Positions 17,160 to 25,813 of a DNA stretch of 64,000 bases are shown here, one piece after another. A model generated the notes under the pieces. It did no database searches, had not been told where the DNA came from, and saw only the letters and a list, made by a program, of their open reading frames with translations. The position numbers and the translations under genes were made by a program. Source of the DNA: Croceimicrobium sp965279135 (GTDB taxonomy: Bacteria; Bacteroidota; Bacteroidia; Flavobacteriales; Schleiferiaceae); NCBI GenBank assembly GCA_965279135.1, contig OZ257133.1, positions 2,666,001 to 2,730,000 of the forward strand. The letters are read 5' to 3'. Every line of letters starts with the position of its first letter. Positions within the stretch are counted from its first letter, which is position 1.

Positions 17160-20100
17160 TTATCGAAGCACCATCTTGCGAATTGCTTCCTGATCTTCAG
17201 TATTCACCTTAACTAGGTAAACTCCTGCGGCGAAATTAGAAAGATCAACACGAATATTTTCTTCATTGCTTTCAGAACGGAATACAATGGCTCCATTCAA
17301 ATCAGTAATCTCTATGCTCTTAACTTCATAAGTTCCACTGGCAATGGTAAACGCACCACTACTTGGGTTTGGATAAAGAGTAAGATTGTTGGCTAAAAGC
17401 TCATCTAAACCAATTGGGGATTGATCACCAGGGCTTCCAACATCACCACTTGTTGACGTATAGGCTCCATTTACTCCGTCAACTGATGGTCCATCAACAG
17501 TTCCATCCATGTTGAATTCAATACTCACTCCGCTGCTTACGTCAGAGCCGCTGTATGCTGCTGCAGACACTAAACGACCAGCGTCATCGTATAGGTTCAC
17601 TTCATCACCACTAGAGCTCAATCCTGAAAATCCATTGAACTCGCTATTCTCATTTAGAATGATCAACCCTTGGCCATTTTGTTTCCATTCGGTCTCCCAG
17701 GCGTTGACATTGGCATCGCTAACCTGCACAAACAAAGCTGAACCACCGGCCGGTACAACCACACTAGTATTTACTGTGTGATTCCCTGCGTTACGACTTT
17801 CATCGTCCCAACTAAATCCATCTAAATCAACTGGATTCATACCAAAGTTGCGAACCTCAAACCAATCACCATCAATTGGTGCGCTCAAGTTTGAATTTGG
17901 CATCACCTCACTGATGTACAGTTCTGGTAAGCTAATTGGAATAATATCGAAGGTATCACGAGGGAAAATCTGGTAATTCTCATCATGTGGAGCAGAATTA
18001 TCAAACTGACCACCGGCACCGATCACATCAAAATATCCAAGTGGAGCTGGAGTCCCATCAATATCGGTATCACTATCGATACGCATAATTAAAGTATCCT
18101 GTCCATTGGTGATCTCCATATTAACACTACTTCCGGCAAACACTGGCCAAGTGGCTGGATCAACCAGGTAATAACCATTAAGGCGGATGTAATCGCTCTC
18201 CGTACTTTCATCAAGATCGAAAACCTGACGTGGCTGACGTAAAGCAACCCCACTTTGAATTAATGCGATAGAATCTACCTGGATCTCAATTAAACCGTTG
18301 AAGAATTCAATATGACCAATCGCGCGGATGGAGTCTCCTCTTTGTGCTTGATATCCACCTGGCTCATCTACAAAGTCAAATACGTTAATAGCTCCGGTAT
18401 TGTCATACATATAGAAGGAGTATCCGTTGTTTCCATCAAAATCATCGGTGAAAACCGTACCTACCAATTTGCACTGTACTCCCAAAGAATCAGGGATGAA
18501 ATCAGCATCGATTCCTTTTACTTGAGCAATCTGATAAGTTGGGATATCATTGTCGATAATCTCAATCCGGGCACTACTAATGGTTCCAATGGTTAAACCG
18601 GCACTAGTAGAAAGGATATCCATATCACCGTACTCAAGTCCTTCAACCAGTGCATCGTCATTGATAGTGCTGGTTAAAGTAATAGAGTCCGTTCCTGCTG
18701 GGATGGCAATTGTCAGCAATCCGGTCAGAGGATCGAAAGCTGGACTAATGGAACCATCCGCTAAGGTGAGTCCAGGACCAGGTGTGAAGGAAAGGTTAAC
18801 AGTATCCGGTCCAGTGGTAGCTGGACTGATATCAAGGATAATAAGTTGAGTACCGGCACTTTCCAGGGCACTGTAGGTTGCCATTTGGAACTCGATAGTA
18901 GGATTGCTAGGTGTTACGGTAACACAGTTACTGGTATGAGAACCAAAGAAGCTAAAAGTGTTCACAGGGTTTACCATCCATTCGGTCGCACCGATCGTCC
19001 AATCAGTTTGTCCGCTGCTCACGCTAGCCATACGTACCAAAGTATGATTTGCAGTAGAACCGCTGCCCACAGGCCAGTTCGCTCCAGGATCTACTCCAAT
19101 AACACCAATGATATCAATGGTGTCGCCCATAACTGTATCTACCAAGAATAGTGCATCATCACCATTGAAGGTTACCGGACTAGGGAAAGATAAAATTGTA
19201 TCACCTAAAGCAATCAAATTCGGATCGGCCTGATTATTTACTGCGGTATAAGTACCTCCGGAAGGAATGGTTCCGCGGAGATCGCAAGTGTTAATGAATT
19301 GACCTCCATTTACGCTAAGTACCGCCACATAAGGATCTAAGCTAAGTGGGCCGGAAGTCGGGTTGTAAACCTCAAAACCTTTGCTATTTCCAGTTCCCTC
19401 AATGTACTCAGAGAAGAAGGGAGCCGAGCAAGGAACAGCCGCGGTAGAAGCAATAATATCATTGGTGTCCCGTGGCAATATCTGGTAACCCTCATCAAAT
19501 GGGCTGCTAAAGTCAAACTGACCACCCGCTCCAACTACATCAAACAAACCAGTAGGAACTGGCGTACCATCGATGTCCGTATCGCGATCAATGCGCATTA
19601 CCAGAGTATCAATACCGTTTGTGATATCCACATTGGCGTTGCTATTGTTAGCCGGCCATTGAGTAGGGTCTACCACGCTAAAGCCATTTAAACGAATGTA
19701 CTCACTCTCAGTACTCTCGTCTAAATCCGTAACTACAGCTGGAGCTTTCAAAGAAACTCCAGTGGACAGTACCAGAATAGAATCGGGTACAATTTCCAAT
19801 AGACCATTAAACTGATCGATGTCTCCAAATACTCGGATAGAATCTCCGCGATTAACTTGATAGCCACTTACATCTGAAAAACTGAATACATTAATACCAT
19901 CGGTGTTATCGTACATATAGAAACTGTATCCATTGTTCCCGTCGTAGTCGATGGTAAACACAACACCGTCTAAGGCACAATTTACATTGAGCGAGTCTCC
20001 AACAAAAGAAGCATCCAATCCATTAATCTGATTGATCTGATAGAGCGGAACACCATTAATAACCACGGCGCCGGGCAAAATGTGCTGTAGGCTGCTAGGT

Positions 20101-21230
20101 AGAATCTGGTAACCTTCGTCAAAGGGACTGCTAAAGTCAAATTGACCTCCTGCTCCAATCACATCAAATGTTCCGGTTGGAACCGGGGAGCCATCGATGT
20201 CGGTATCGCGATCAATCCGCATAACCAAAGTGTCTGTACCATTTGTGATATCAACATTGGCATTGTTACCGCTACCGGGCCACTGCGTTGGATCCACTAC
20301 ACTAAAACCATTTACACGGATATAATCTCCCTCTGTACTTTCTCCCAAAGTGCTCACGACATTTGGCGCTCTTAGGGAAACTCCTGAGGCTAAGAGATTA
20401 ATAGAATCAGGTATGATCTCTAAAAGACCATTAAACTGTGCAATGTCTCCATAGACGCGGATAGAGTCTCCCATTGCCACCTGATAATTACTTACATCAG
20501 AAAAGCTGAATACATTGATTCCAGCAGTATTGTCGTAAATGTAAAAGCTGTAGCCATTGTTTCCATCAAAATCGATAGAGTGAACCACGCCGGTTAAGGC
20601 ACAATTAACACCTAAAGAATCACCTACAAAAGAAGCGTCAACTCCGTTAATCTGTGAAATGGTGTATGAAGGAATGCTAACCGCCTGACTAAACATCATG
20701 CTGGTGCTGGTGATCACATCTCCAGATGTACCTCCATTACCATTAGCGAAATTTACGGCAACATAAACCGTTGCATTCGCGGTAGGGTTTGATCCCGGGG
20801 TCCAGTCAAATGTCCAACTGCGACTTCCCATAGTGGCTGTGCGGCCAGAAAAGGTGTGGGTAACATAATTGCTACCGGTAATCTGCGCACCAGTTCCGGC
20901 ATTGCTTATCGTACCTACATGTCCCGCAGCATCTTCAACTGAAGCATTGAAGCCTACAGTACTATTCATACTGGTACCATTATCTACCGTTACCGTGAAG
21001 GTATAAGTGGTATTTGCCTGATAACCAGCTGCCGGAATATTGGAGCCAATAGTAATTGATTGATTGGATACTGTTCCTGCAGAATGGCATCCTCCTGTTG
21101 AACAGGTATTGCCATTGCTAGCTGGTGATCCGGAGCGTCCGGTAGGAGATCCTGACGAGTTTGTGAATCCTTGATAACCAATTAGTAGTGTGGCCAAAGT
21201 AGCGGCCAAAACGGATAATTTTCTCTTCAT
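17160..21230 (-). CDS. Large multidomain T9SS surface protein (1356 aa)
   Basis: The protein has a signal peptide (residues 1-22) and then a choice-of-anchor V/Reeler-like N-terminal domain with a CSTGGCH motif. Three copies of a 200-residue module follow, at about 189-390, 397-593 and 899-1095. Each has YxINQINGxDASFVGDSL-like openings, an OB-fold-like core (DGNNGYSFYxYDNT) and a QFDFSSPFDEGYQILP-like end. A lamin-tail-like domain (about 600-770) and a Calx-beta-like domain (about 775-897, ending EIIDNDIP) separate modules 2 and 3. A second lamin-tail domain (about 1100-1270) precedes a T9SS tail (LYPNPSSGAFTIAS). Lamin-tail plus OB-fold modules often accompany secreted nucleases or phosphatases, but no catalytic domain is visible. 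It sits 89 bases after the TonB receptor gene, so a role on the cell surface with that receptor is likely. Confidence 0.88.
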   Translation of the reverse strand: MKRKLSVLAATLATLLIGYQGFTNSSGSPTGRSGSPASNGNTCSTGGCHSAGTVSNQSITIGSNIPAAGYQANTTYTFTVTVDNGTSMNSTVGFNASVEDAAGHVGTISNAGTGAQITGSNYVTHTFSGRTATMGSRSWTFDWTPGSNPTANATVYVAVNFANGNGGTSGDVITSTSMMFSQAVSIPSYTISQINGVDASFVGDSLGVNCALTGVVHSIDFDGNNGYSFYIYDNTAGINVFSFSDVSNYQVAMGDSIRVYGDIAQFNGLLEIIPDSINLLASGVSLRAPNVVSTLGESTEGDYIRVNGFSVVDPTQWPGSGNNANVDITNGTDTLVMRIDRDTDIDGSPVPTGTFDVIGAGGQFDFSSPFDEGYQILPSSLQHILPGAVVINGVPLYQINQINGLDASFVGDSLNVNCALDGVVFTIDYDGNNGYSFYMYDNTDGINVFSFSDVSGYQVNRGDSIRVFGDIDQFNGLLEIVPDSILVLSTGVSLKAPAVVTDLDESTESEYIRLNGFSVVDPTQWPANNSNANVDITNGIDTLVMRIDRDTDIDGTPVPTGLFDVVGAGGQFDFSSPFDEGYQILPRDTNDIIASTAAVPCSAPFFSEYIEGTGNSKGFEVYNPTSGPLSLDPYVAVLSVNGGQFINTCDLRGTIPSGGTYTAVNNQADPNLIALGDTILSFPSPVTFNGDDALFLVDTVMGDTIDIIGVIGVDPGANWPVGSGSTANHTLVRMASVSSGQTDWTIGATEWMVNPVNTFSFFGSHTSNCVTVTPSNPTIEFQMATYSALESAGTQLIILDISPATTGPDTVNLSFTPGPGLTLADGSISPAFDPLTGLLTIAIPAGTDSITLTSTINDDALVEGLEYGDMDILSTSAGLTIGTISSARIEIIDNDIPTYQIAQVKGIDADFIPDSLGVQCKLVGTVFTDDFDGNNGYSFYMYDNTGAINVFDFVDEPGGYQAQRGDSIRAIGHIEFFNGLIEIQVDSIALIQSGVALRQPRQVFDLDESTESDYIRLNGYYLVDPATWPVFAGSSVNMEITNGQDTLIMRIDSDTDIDGTPAPLGYFDVIGAGGQFDNSAPHDENYQIFPRDTFDIIPISLPELYISEVMPNSNLSAPIDGDWFEVRNFGMNPVDLDGFSWDDESRNAGNHTVNTSVVVPAGGSALFVQVSDANVNAWETEWKQNGQGLIILNENSEFNGFSGLSSSGDEVNLYDDAGRLVSAAAYSGSDVSSGVSIEFNMDGTVDGPSVDGVNGAYTSTSGDVGSPGDQSPIGLDELLANNLTLYPNPSSGAFTIASGTYEVKSIEITDLNGAIVFRSESNEENIRVDLSNFAAGVYLVKVNTEDQEAIRKMVLR
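17946..18536 (-). repeat. OB-fold-like module, copy 3 of 3, in the 1356-aa protein
   Basis: Encodes residues about 899-1095. It is more diverged than copies 1 and 2 (YQIAQVKGIDADF opening) and is separated from them by the lamin-tail and Calx-beta domains. Confidence 0.85.
19452..20042 (-). repeat. OB-fold-like module, copy 2 of 3, in the 1356-aa protein
   Basis: Encodes residues about 397-593, strongly similar to copy 1, including VDPTQWP, NANVDITNG and MRIDRDTDIDG. The similarity is also obvious at the DNA level, implying recent duplication. Confidence 0.9.
20061..20666 (-). repeat. OB-fold-like module, copy 1 of 3, in the 1356-aa protein
   Basis: Encodes residues about 189-390 (YTISQINGVDASFVGDSL opening). 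It lies directly before copy 2, offset by 208 residues (624 bp). Confidence 0.9.
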
Positions 21231-21248
21231 TGCGGGGAGTTTAAAGCA

Positions 21249-21257
21249 GCAAAGGAA
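21249..21257 (-). promoter_or_regulatory. TTCCTTTGC element upstream of the 1356-aa gene
   Basis: On the minus strand TTCCTTTGC lies about 20 bases before the ATG at 21230. It differs from the -7 box TAnnTTTG only at the second base and is identical to the element upstream of the lipoprotein gene at 25584-25592. Confidence 0.4.
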
Positions 21258-21319
21258 GGCTTTTTTATAAAAACCTTGCCTTCGCCAGAGTTATGCCTTT
21301 CTTAAATCAGTTTTACCTA

Positions 21320-24262
21320 TTAATAAAAGCTGTAAGTGTAGCTAATTGAAACTGCCGTTCCTGGGCGGAAACGAAGGAATGGCTGAGCTTCAGCATCAAA
21401 AGCCTGGTAAAGCTCTTCTCTTACATCATTTAATAAGTTAGAGACCTTAACATTGATAGCAGATCTTTTGTCTTTTCCAAAAGTTTGATTGAAAGTAAAG
21501 TTCAAACTGTGAAAGGGCTCTGAATAGATATCCGGTGCCAACCCACTACCTACGATGGTAAGAGTGCGTCCCTTAACATTGTAGAATAAACCTGCACTGC
21601 GCCCCTTCTCAATATCATCGTAGCTAAAACCAGCATTGATGATGAAAGGAGCCTGCCCAGCCATTTGACGGGTTTGCTCAACTGTTTCACCATCTTTCTC
21701 AAAATTCTGACGGGCATTAAATTCAATATCAGTCATATCGATTTGAGAGTAGGTGTAAGTAAAGTTACCCGAAAAGGCCACGGTCTTCCAGCTTTCGCGA
21801 ATGAAGCTCAAGTTTTTACGGAGCTCAAACTCACCTCCGATCAAGGTACCGTTACCCACATTACGAGGCTGAACATCACGTAAGGTTGCCGATGACGGAA
21901 TACGCACTAATTCAATAGGATCGCTAAACTGCTTGTAGAATGCACTAACCGAAACAATATCTGCACCCTCAAAGAACCGCTCCCAGCGGATATCAAAGTT
22001 ATTGATGAGGGTTGAGGTCAGGTTTCCGGCCCAAACATCAAAGCCATTATCATACTGAAAAAGACCACCGTTAAAAGTACGGTTGGAAACAGGATCAAGA
22101 ATCTGTGCAAAAGACAGCTCCTTAAAGGATGGACGCGCAATAGAACGGAAGTAAGAAGCACGAATATTTACATTCTCATTAACCGCATAGATAAAGTTCG
22201 CAGAAGGGAACAGGTCTAAAGCATCTAAAACCAGTTCATTATCCAGAGAATTTCCTGCAGGATCATTAGGATTTTGAGCGGCTACCTGATCACGACCGGT
22301 ATGGCGCTGCTGGAATAATTCAGCCCTTAAGCCAATCACCGCTTTCAAAGAGGCAATAGGTTTAAATTCCTCAGAAACATAAAGGCCGAAATTGTTGATG
22401 TTTGATTGATACTCATTTGGGTTATCGAAACCATCTAGCAATTCAGGGTTGTGATATAAACCAAGATAGTCATTGATCGTACCGTTTAGACTGAAAAGGT
22501 TATTGTCTGTTAAAACCTGATTTGGATCACCGCTAAACTGCAAAGCGGGAACCTGGCTGCTCTCTAATTCCTGTAGGTTGAAACGATAGATAGCATAATC
22601 ACGATACTTATATACATGACTTACTCCAAACTTCAATTTGGCATCCTCATCCAATAGGGTATGATTACGGATGATATCAACCTTACTCACAAGGTTAACT
22701 TCACTCAAAGAACGCCAAATACGACTGGGTAAACCACCTTCACCAGGATCGAAAGTAGAATCGCCACGATTAATAGAGAAGGCTGTTTTACGGATATCAG
22801 GGTCACTTAAAGAAGAAAGAGTGGGAGAAAGTTTCCAATTCACTTCCCATTCCCCTCCATCGATGTAATGCTCACCGGAAATTAAAGCATTGCTTAAACC
22901 ACGCTGATTGTATTCGAGGTTATGAGAGAAGGCCCGGTAATCGGATATTCCAGGAATAGCTTCGAAAGAACGCAGGTTTAATTGAGCAGAACGAGAGGTA
23001 CCATTCTGCAAATGCATCAAAGTGAATTTATACTTTGATTTTAAAGTTTTGTAAGAAATACCTGCTAAACCACCCAATAGTACATTGGTCTCGGAAACTT
23101 TTCCATTTTGGAAGGTCGCTGGTAGAAGCTCGGTTTCATCAGATGGAATCGGACGTTGATATTCTCCGAACTCCATATTATCATAATAAACACGGGAATT
23201 ATCGTAAGTGAAGGAGAAGATGTAACCTAATTTGTTACCACTCTCCAAACTGTACTGGTTACCCATGGTGAGTCCGAAATTGTAGTCGGCAATACTGGTT
23301 GAAGTCTCTGCTCCAAGAGTACGATTAAAGCCTTGGTTAAACTCCTCTACATCAGAATCAGAATTAAATAGTGCAGCGGGACCACTTCCGAAATCAAAAC
23401 CTGAGAAAGTTGGCATCGCTCTGGTTCCATCATCAAAGCCTAAGAAGTCGGTAGCACCGCCTTCATATTCGATGAAATCAGGATTAAAGTGCATGGTTGG
23501 GTTATAATTGGCTCCGATAGAAATATCAAGAATCTTCTTACTCGGAAATTCCTGAGTTTCAATATTCACAACCCCACCGGTAAAGTCGGCTGGCAACTCT
23601 GCCAAACCACTCTTTAATACGGTAAGATTCGATATCAGATTCGTAGGAAAGATATCGATCTGGATACTGTTTTTGTCTGGGTCAAGACCGGGAATATCGA
23701 CCCCGTTCAACATAGTTTTTGTGTACCGATCTCCGAGGCCACGCACATACACGTACTTTCCCCCTTCTACTGATACGCCGGTAACCCTTTTAGCCGCATC
23801 TCCGGCATCACTATCTCCGGTTTTACGAAGCTTGGCCGCCGAAACCCCATCAATTAAGTTGGTTGATTTTCGCTTTACCGTAACAATGGCAGCCTCCGAA
23901 CTACGCACTGCTTCGGTCGTTACTATAACCTCAGCCAACTGACTGCTTGCCGGTTCCAAGGTTATTGCTTCTAATACAGTAACCTCACCTGACTTTACAA
24001 CCACATCTGCGATTGTCAGGCTCCTCATACCAATAAAACTAACCTCCAATTGATAAGTGCCTGGATCTGCTTTAAGCTCAAAGTAACCATCAAAATCAGT
24101 GGTGGTACCTATTTGAGTTCCTTTGATAACCGCATTGCCAGCAAACAAGGGTTCTCCATTCTCTCCGTCAATAACCTGACCGCGAATGGTCCCTTTCTGA
24201 GCAAAAATCAATGTTGGTAAGGCGAGAAGAATCAGGAAAGTGCTAAACCTATTGAGTTTCAT
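21320..24262 (-). CDS. TonB-dependent outer-membrane receptor
   Basis: About 980 aa. A signal peptide (MKLNRFSTFLILLALPTLIFAQ) is followed by a carboxypeptidase-regulatory-like domain (GTIRGQVIDGENGEPLFAGN, about residues 24-110), a plug domain (VRGLGDRYTKTMLNGVDIPG, about 165-240) and a 22-strand-type barrel. The C-terminus ends in aromatic YSFY, typical of beta-barrel insertion. No SusD partner is present, so it is not a SusCD system. The ATG at 24262 is preferred to a GTG at 24271. Its position between a PhoB-adjacent lipoprotein and a Na/Pi transporter locus suggests uptake of a phosphorus compound; this is inference. Confidence 0.9.
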   Translation of the reverse strand: MKLNRFSTFLILLALPTLIFAQKGTIRGQVIDGENGEPLFAGNAVIKGTQIGTTTDFDGYFELKADPGTYQLEVSFIGMRSLTIADVVVKSGEVTVLEAITLEPASSQLAEVIVTTEAVRSSEAAIVTVKRKSTNLIDGVSAAKLRKTGDSDAGDAAKRVTGVSVEGGKYVYVRGLGDRYTKTMLNGVDIPGLDPDKNSIQIDIFPTNLISNLTVLKSGLAELPADFTGGVVNIETQEFPSKKILDISIGANYNPTMHFNPDFIEYEGGATDFLGFDDGTRAMPTFSGFDFGSGPAALFNSDSDVEEFNQGFNRTLGAETSTSIADYNFGLTMGNQYSLESGNKLGYIFSFTYDNSRVYYDNMEFGEYQRPIPSDETELLPATFQNGKVSETNVLLGGLAGISYKTLKSKYKFTLMHLQNGTSRSAQLNLRSFEAIPGISDYRAFSHNLEYNQRGLSNALISGEHYIDGGEWEVNWKLSPTLSSLSDPDIRKTAFSINRGDSTFDPGEGGLPSRIWRSLSEVNLVSKVDIIRNHTLLDEDAKLKFGVSHVYKYRDYAIYRFNLQELESSQVPALQFSGDPNQVLTDNNLFSLNGTINDYLGLYHNPELLDGFDNPNEYQSNINNFGLYVSEEFKPIASLKAVIGLRAELFQQRHTGRDQVAAQNPNDPAGNSLDNELVLDALDLFPSANFIYAVNENVNIRASYFRSIARPSFKELSFAQILDPVSNRTFNGGLFQYDNGFDVWAGNLTSTLINNFDIRWERFFEGADIVSVSAFYKQFSDPIELVRIPSSATLRDVQPRNVGNGTLIGGEFELRKNLSFIRESWKTVAFSGNFTYTYSQIDMTDIEFNARQNFEKDGETVEQTRQMAGQAPFIINAGFSYDDIEKGRSAGLFYNVKGRTLTIVGSGLAPDIYSEPFHSLNFTFNQTFGKDKRSAINVKVSNLLNDVREELYQAFDAEAQPFLRFRPGTAVSISYTYSFY

Positions 24263-24293
24263 TGAATGCACGAATTGTATGTATTAGAAATAC

Positions 24294-24324
24294 AAAAAAG
24301 CCTGCCCTTAAGGGCAAGCTTTTA
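24294..24324 (-). terminator. Terminator between lipoprotein and TonB receptor genes
   Basis: AAGCTTGCCC / GGGCAGGCTT forms a 10-bp stem (one G-U pair) with a TTAA loop and a T-run on the minus strand; the A-run on the other side makes it bidirectional-looking. Placed between two same-strand genes, it could lower receptor expression relative to the lipoprotein. Confidence 0.8.
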
Positions 24325-24345
24325 AATGTTATATCTGCGAATAAA

Positions 24346-25557
24346 TTACAGGCCTAATGATCCTAATGATCCAGAAGCAGCAGCCCAGGTAAAGCTAAAC
24401 GCTCCAGTTCCAGGACCAACAGTTTTAGTGCTAACAGTTACTGCAGTAAGAGCAGCAGCAGGTACGTCAGTAAATACTGAGTCTACAGGCTCACCACCAG
24501 CAGGAAGAGTGTACTCCCAGTTAGCATTGTCGCCGGATCCGTCTCCACCGAAAGAAGATACACCGTCTTTGTAGTCAGCGTCCCATCCGAAGAAGTATAC
24601 GTCTTTTACACCAGCGTTAGTGTTAGAATCCCAGTCAACAAGATCAGAGATAGCAGAACCAGCGTAAACGATACCGTTAGTGAATTGGTGGTTACCGCGA
24701 TTCAAAGAACCTTCTGGTCCGTCTAATTCGAATGCAGATCCGTCAGGAGCAACTACGATAAAGTCAGTACAAGTACCGATCCAGTCCTGGTCAGTATCAA
24801 GGGCATCATCACCGCAGTTCCAAACTAACATGTTGGTAGCATTTACAGATCCACCGAACCACTCGATACCGTCGTCCTGGTTAGCTACAATCTCGATGTT
24901 AGAGATAGTAGTACCGCTTCCAACACCACCCATGGTAAGACCGTTGATCTCGTTACCATCACCAATGTTAGCTCCACCGTGGCGGATAGATACATAAGAG
25001 AAAGTACCACTGTTGTCAGCATCATTGTTACCACCGTAAAGAGCATTTACAGAAGTAGGGATACCTTCAATTTGTAGTTCAGACACATCTTGATCGTCAT
25101 CATTCTGAGCAGAGATCTGAGCCTCACCCAAGATGATAACTCCACCCCAAAGACCGTTGTTAGTAGGGTCCATGTTAGGAGAGATGATTTGTCCTGGCAT
25201 GATATCATCAGCAATAGTAGTGAAGATGATCGGCTCAGCAGCAGTTCCTTGAGCGTTAATCATACCGTCGCGGGTAACGATTAAAGCAGAAGCGAAAGCA
25301 CCTGAACCAGGAGCTGCTTTAATTACCGTACCAGCTTCAATGGTTAAAGTAGCACCACCAGAAACCAATACACGACCGTCCATACGGTAAACATTATCTT
25401 TAGTCCAGGTAACGTCGCTTGTGATGGTACCAGAAACAGCAACAACGTCGGTACCGCCGCCACCGCCGCCATTATTGTTATCATCATCGTCGTCGCTACA
25501 AGAGGTCAGAGCGAAAGCTGCGAAGGCAGCCATTGCAAAAAACTTGAATTTTTTCAT
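24346..25557 (-). CDS. Beta-helix-like surface lipoprotein
   Basis: About 403 aa from the ATG at 25557: MKKFKFFAMAAFAAFALTSC is a lipoprotein signal, followed by a low-complexity linker of Asp, Asn and Gly (five D, three N, six G), typical of surface-exposed lipoproteins. The body has repeated beta-strand units (GGATLTIEAGTVIKA, NGLWGGVIILGEAQIS, ISNIEIVANQDDGIEWFGGS) suggesting a right-handed parallel beta-helix. The frame upstream to 25596 would hide the signal peptide. It is the first gene of the minus-strand arm and faces the two-component genes across the TTAAG array. The ligand is unknown; substrate binding for the neighbouring TonB receptor is plausible. Confidence 0.85.
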   Translation of the reverse strand: MKKFKFFAMAAFAAFALTSCSDDDDDNNNGGGGGGTDVVAVSGTITSDVTWTKDNVYRMDGRVLVSGGATLTIEAGTVIKAAPGSGAFASALIVTRDGMINAQGTAAEPIIFTTIADDIMPGQIISPNMDPTNNGLWGGVIILGEAQISAQNDDDQDVSELQIEGIPTSVNALYGGNNDADNSGTFSYVSIRHGGANIGDGNEINGLTMGGVGSGTTISNIEIVANQDDGIEWFGGSVNATNMLVWNCGDDALDTDQDWIGTCTDFIVVAPDGSAFELDGPEGSLNRGNHQFTNGIVYAGSAISDLVDWDSNTNAGVKDVYFFGWDADYKDGVSSFGGDGSGDNANWEYTLPAGGEPVDSVFTDVPAAALTAVTVSTKTVGPGTGAFSFTWAAASGSLGSLGL

Positions 25558-25583
25558 CGGAGAAATACTTGTTATTTGTTGGC

Positions 25584-25592
25584 GCAAAGGAA
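25584..25592 (-). promoter_or_regulatory. TTCCTTTGC -7-like element of the lipoprotein gene
   Basis: Minus-strand TTCCTTTGC lies about 27 bases before the ATG at 25557 and 11 bases downstream of the TTAAG array. The array occupies the place of the -33 box, as expected for an activator-dependent promoter. Confidence 0.5.
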
Positions 25593-25603
25593 CCAAGACC
25601 TTG

Positions 25604-25755
25604 TTAAGCTCATGTTAAGTGAGCTTTAAGGAACCTTGGTTAAATGTCTTTCTCCAAAACCTGGCAGCTTAGATTCGCAATAATATGAATTTCAACATGT
25701 TACTTCAATTAAGTAAGCATTAAGACCTTCCTTCGTAATTTAAGGCTTTGTTAAG
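25604..25755. promoter_or_regulatory. Candidate Pho box array: seven TTAAG elements in 11-bp-spaced sets
   Basis: Plus-strand TTAAG occurs at 25604, 25615 and 25626 (exact 11-bp steps), at 25709 and 25720 (11 bp), and at 25740 and 25751 (11 bp). Read on the minus strand the first set is TTAAAG, TTAACA and TTAACA, each separated by 5 bases. This matches the architecture and nearly the sequence of the PhoP box of Bacillus (TT-A-ACA direct repeats with 5-bp spacers) and the 11-bp period of the enterobacterial Pho box. The array lies between the lipoprotein gene and a PhoB-like regulator gene. Binding by that regulator is inference. Confidence 0.7.
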
Positions 25756-25813
25756 GCCCAAAACCTCATTGGCGTAATGCCTATTTTTACCTCGATATTA
25801 CAATGCTGAGTTC

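Noticed and set aside
21258..21286. Possible terminator after the TonB receptor gene (GGTTTTTATAAAAAAGCC region)
   Set aside because: The stem is mostly A/T with a bulge, so it is too weak to call, and the next gene probably depends on read-through here.
21320..25557. TonB receptor plus lipoprotein as a SusC/SusD polysaccharide-utilisation pair
   Set aside because: The lipoprotein is beta-helix-like with no SusD helical TPR-type features, and no glycoside hydrolase is nearby.
25421..25618. Plus-strand frame with a Pro run opposite the lipoprotein signal region
   Set aside because: The Pro run is just the complement of the Gly codons in the lipoprotein linker.
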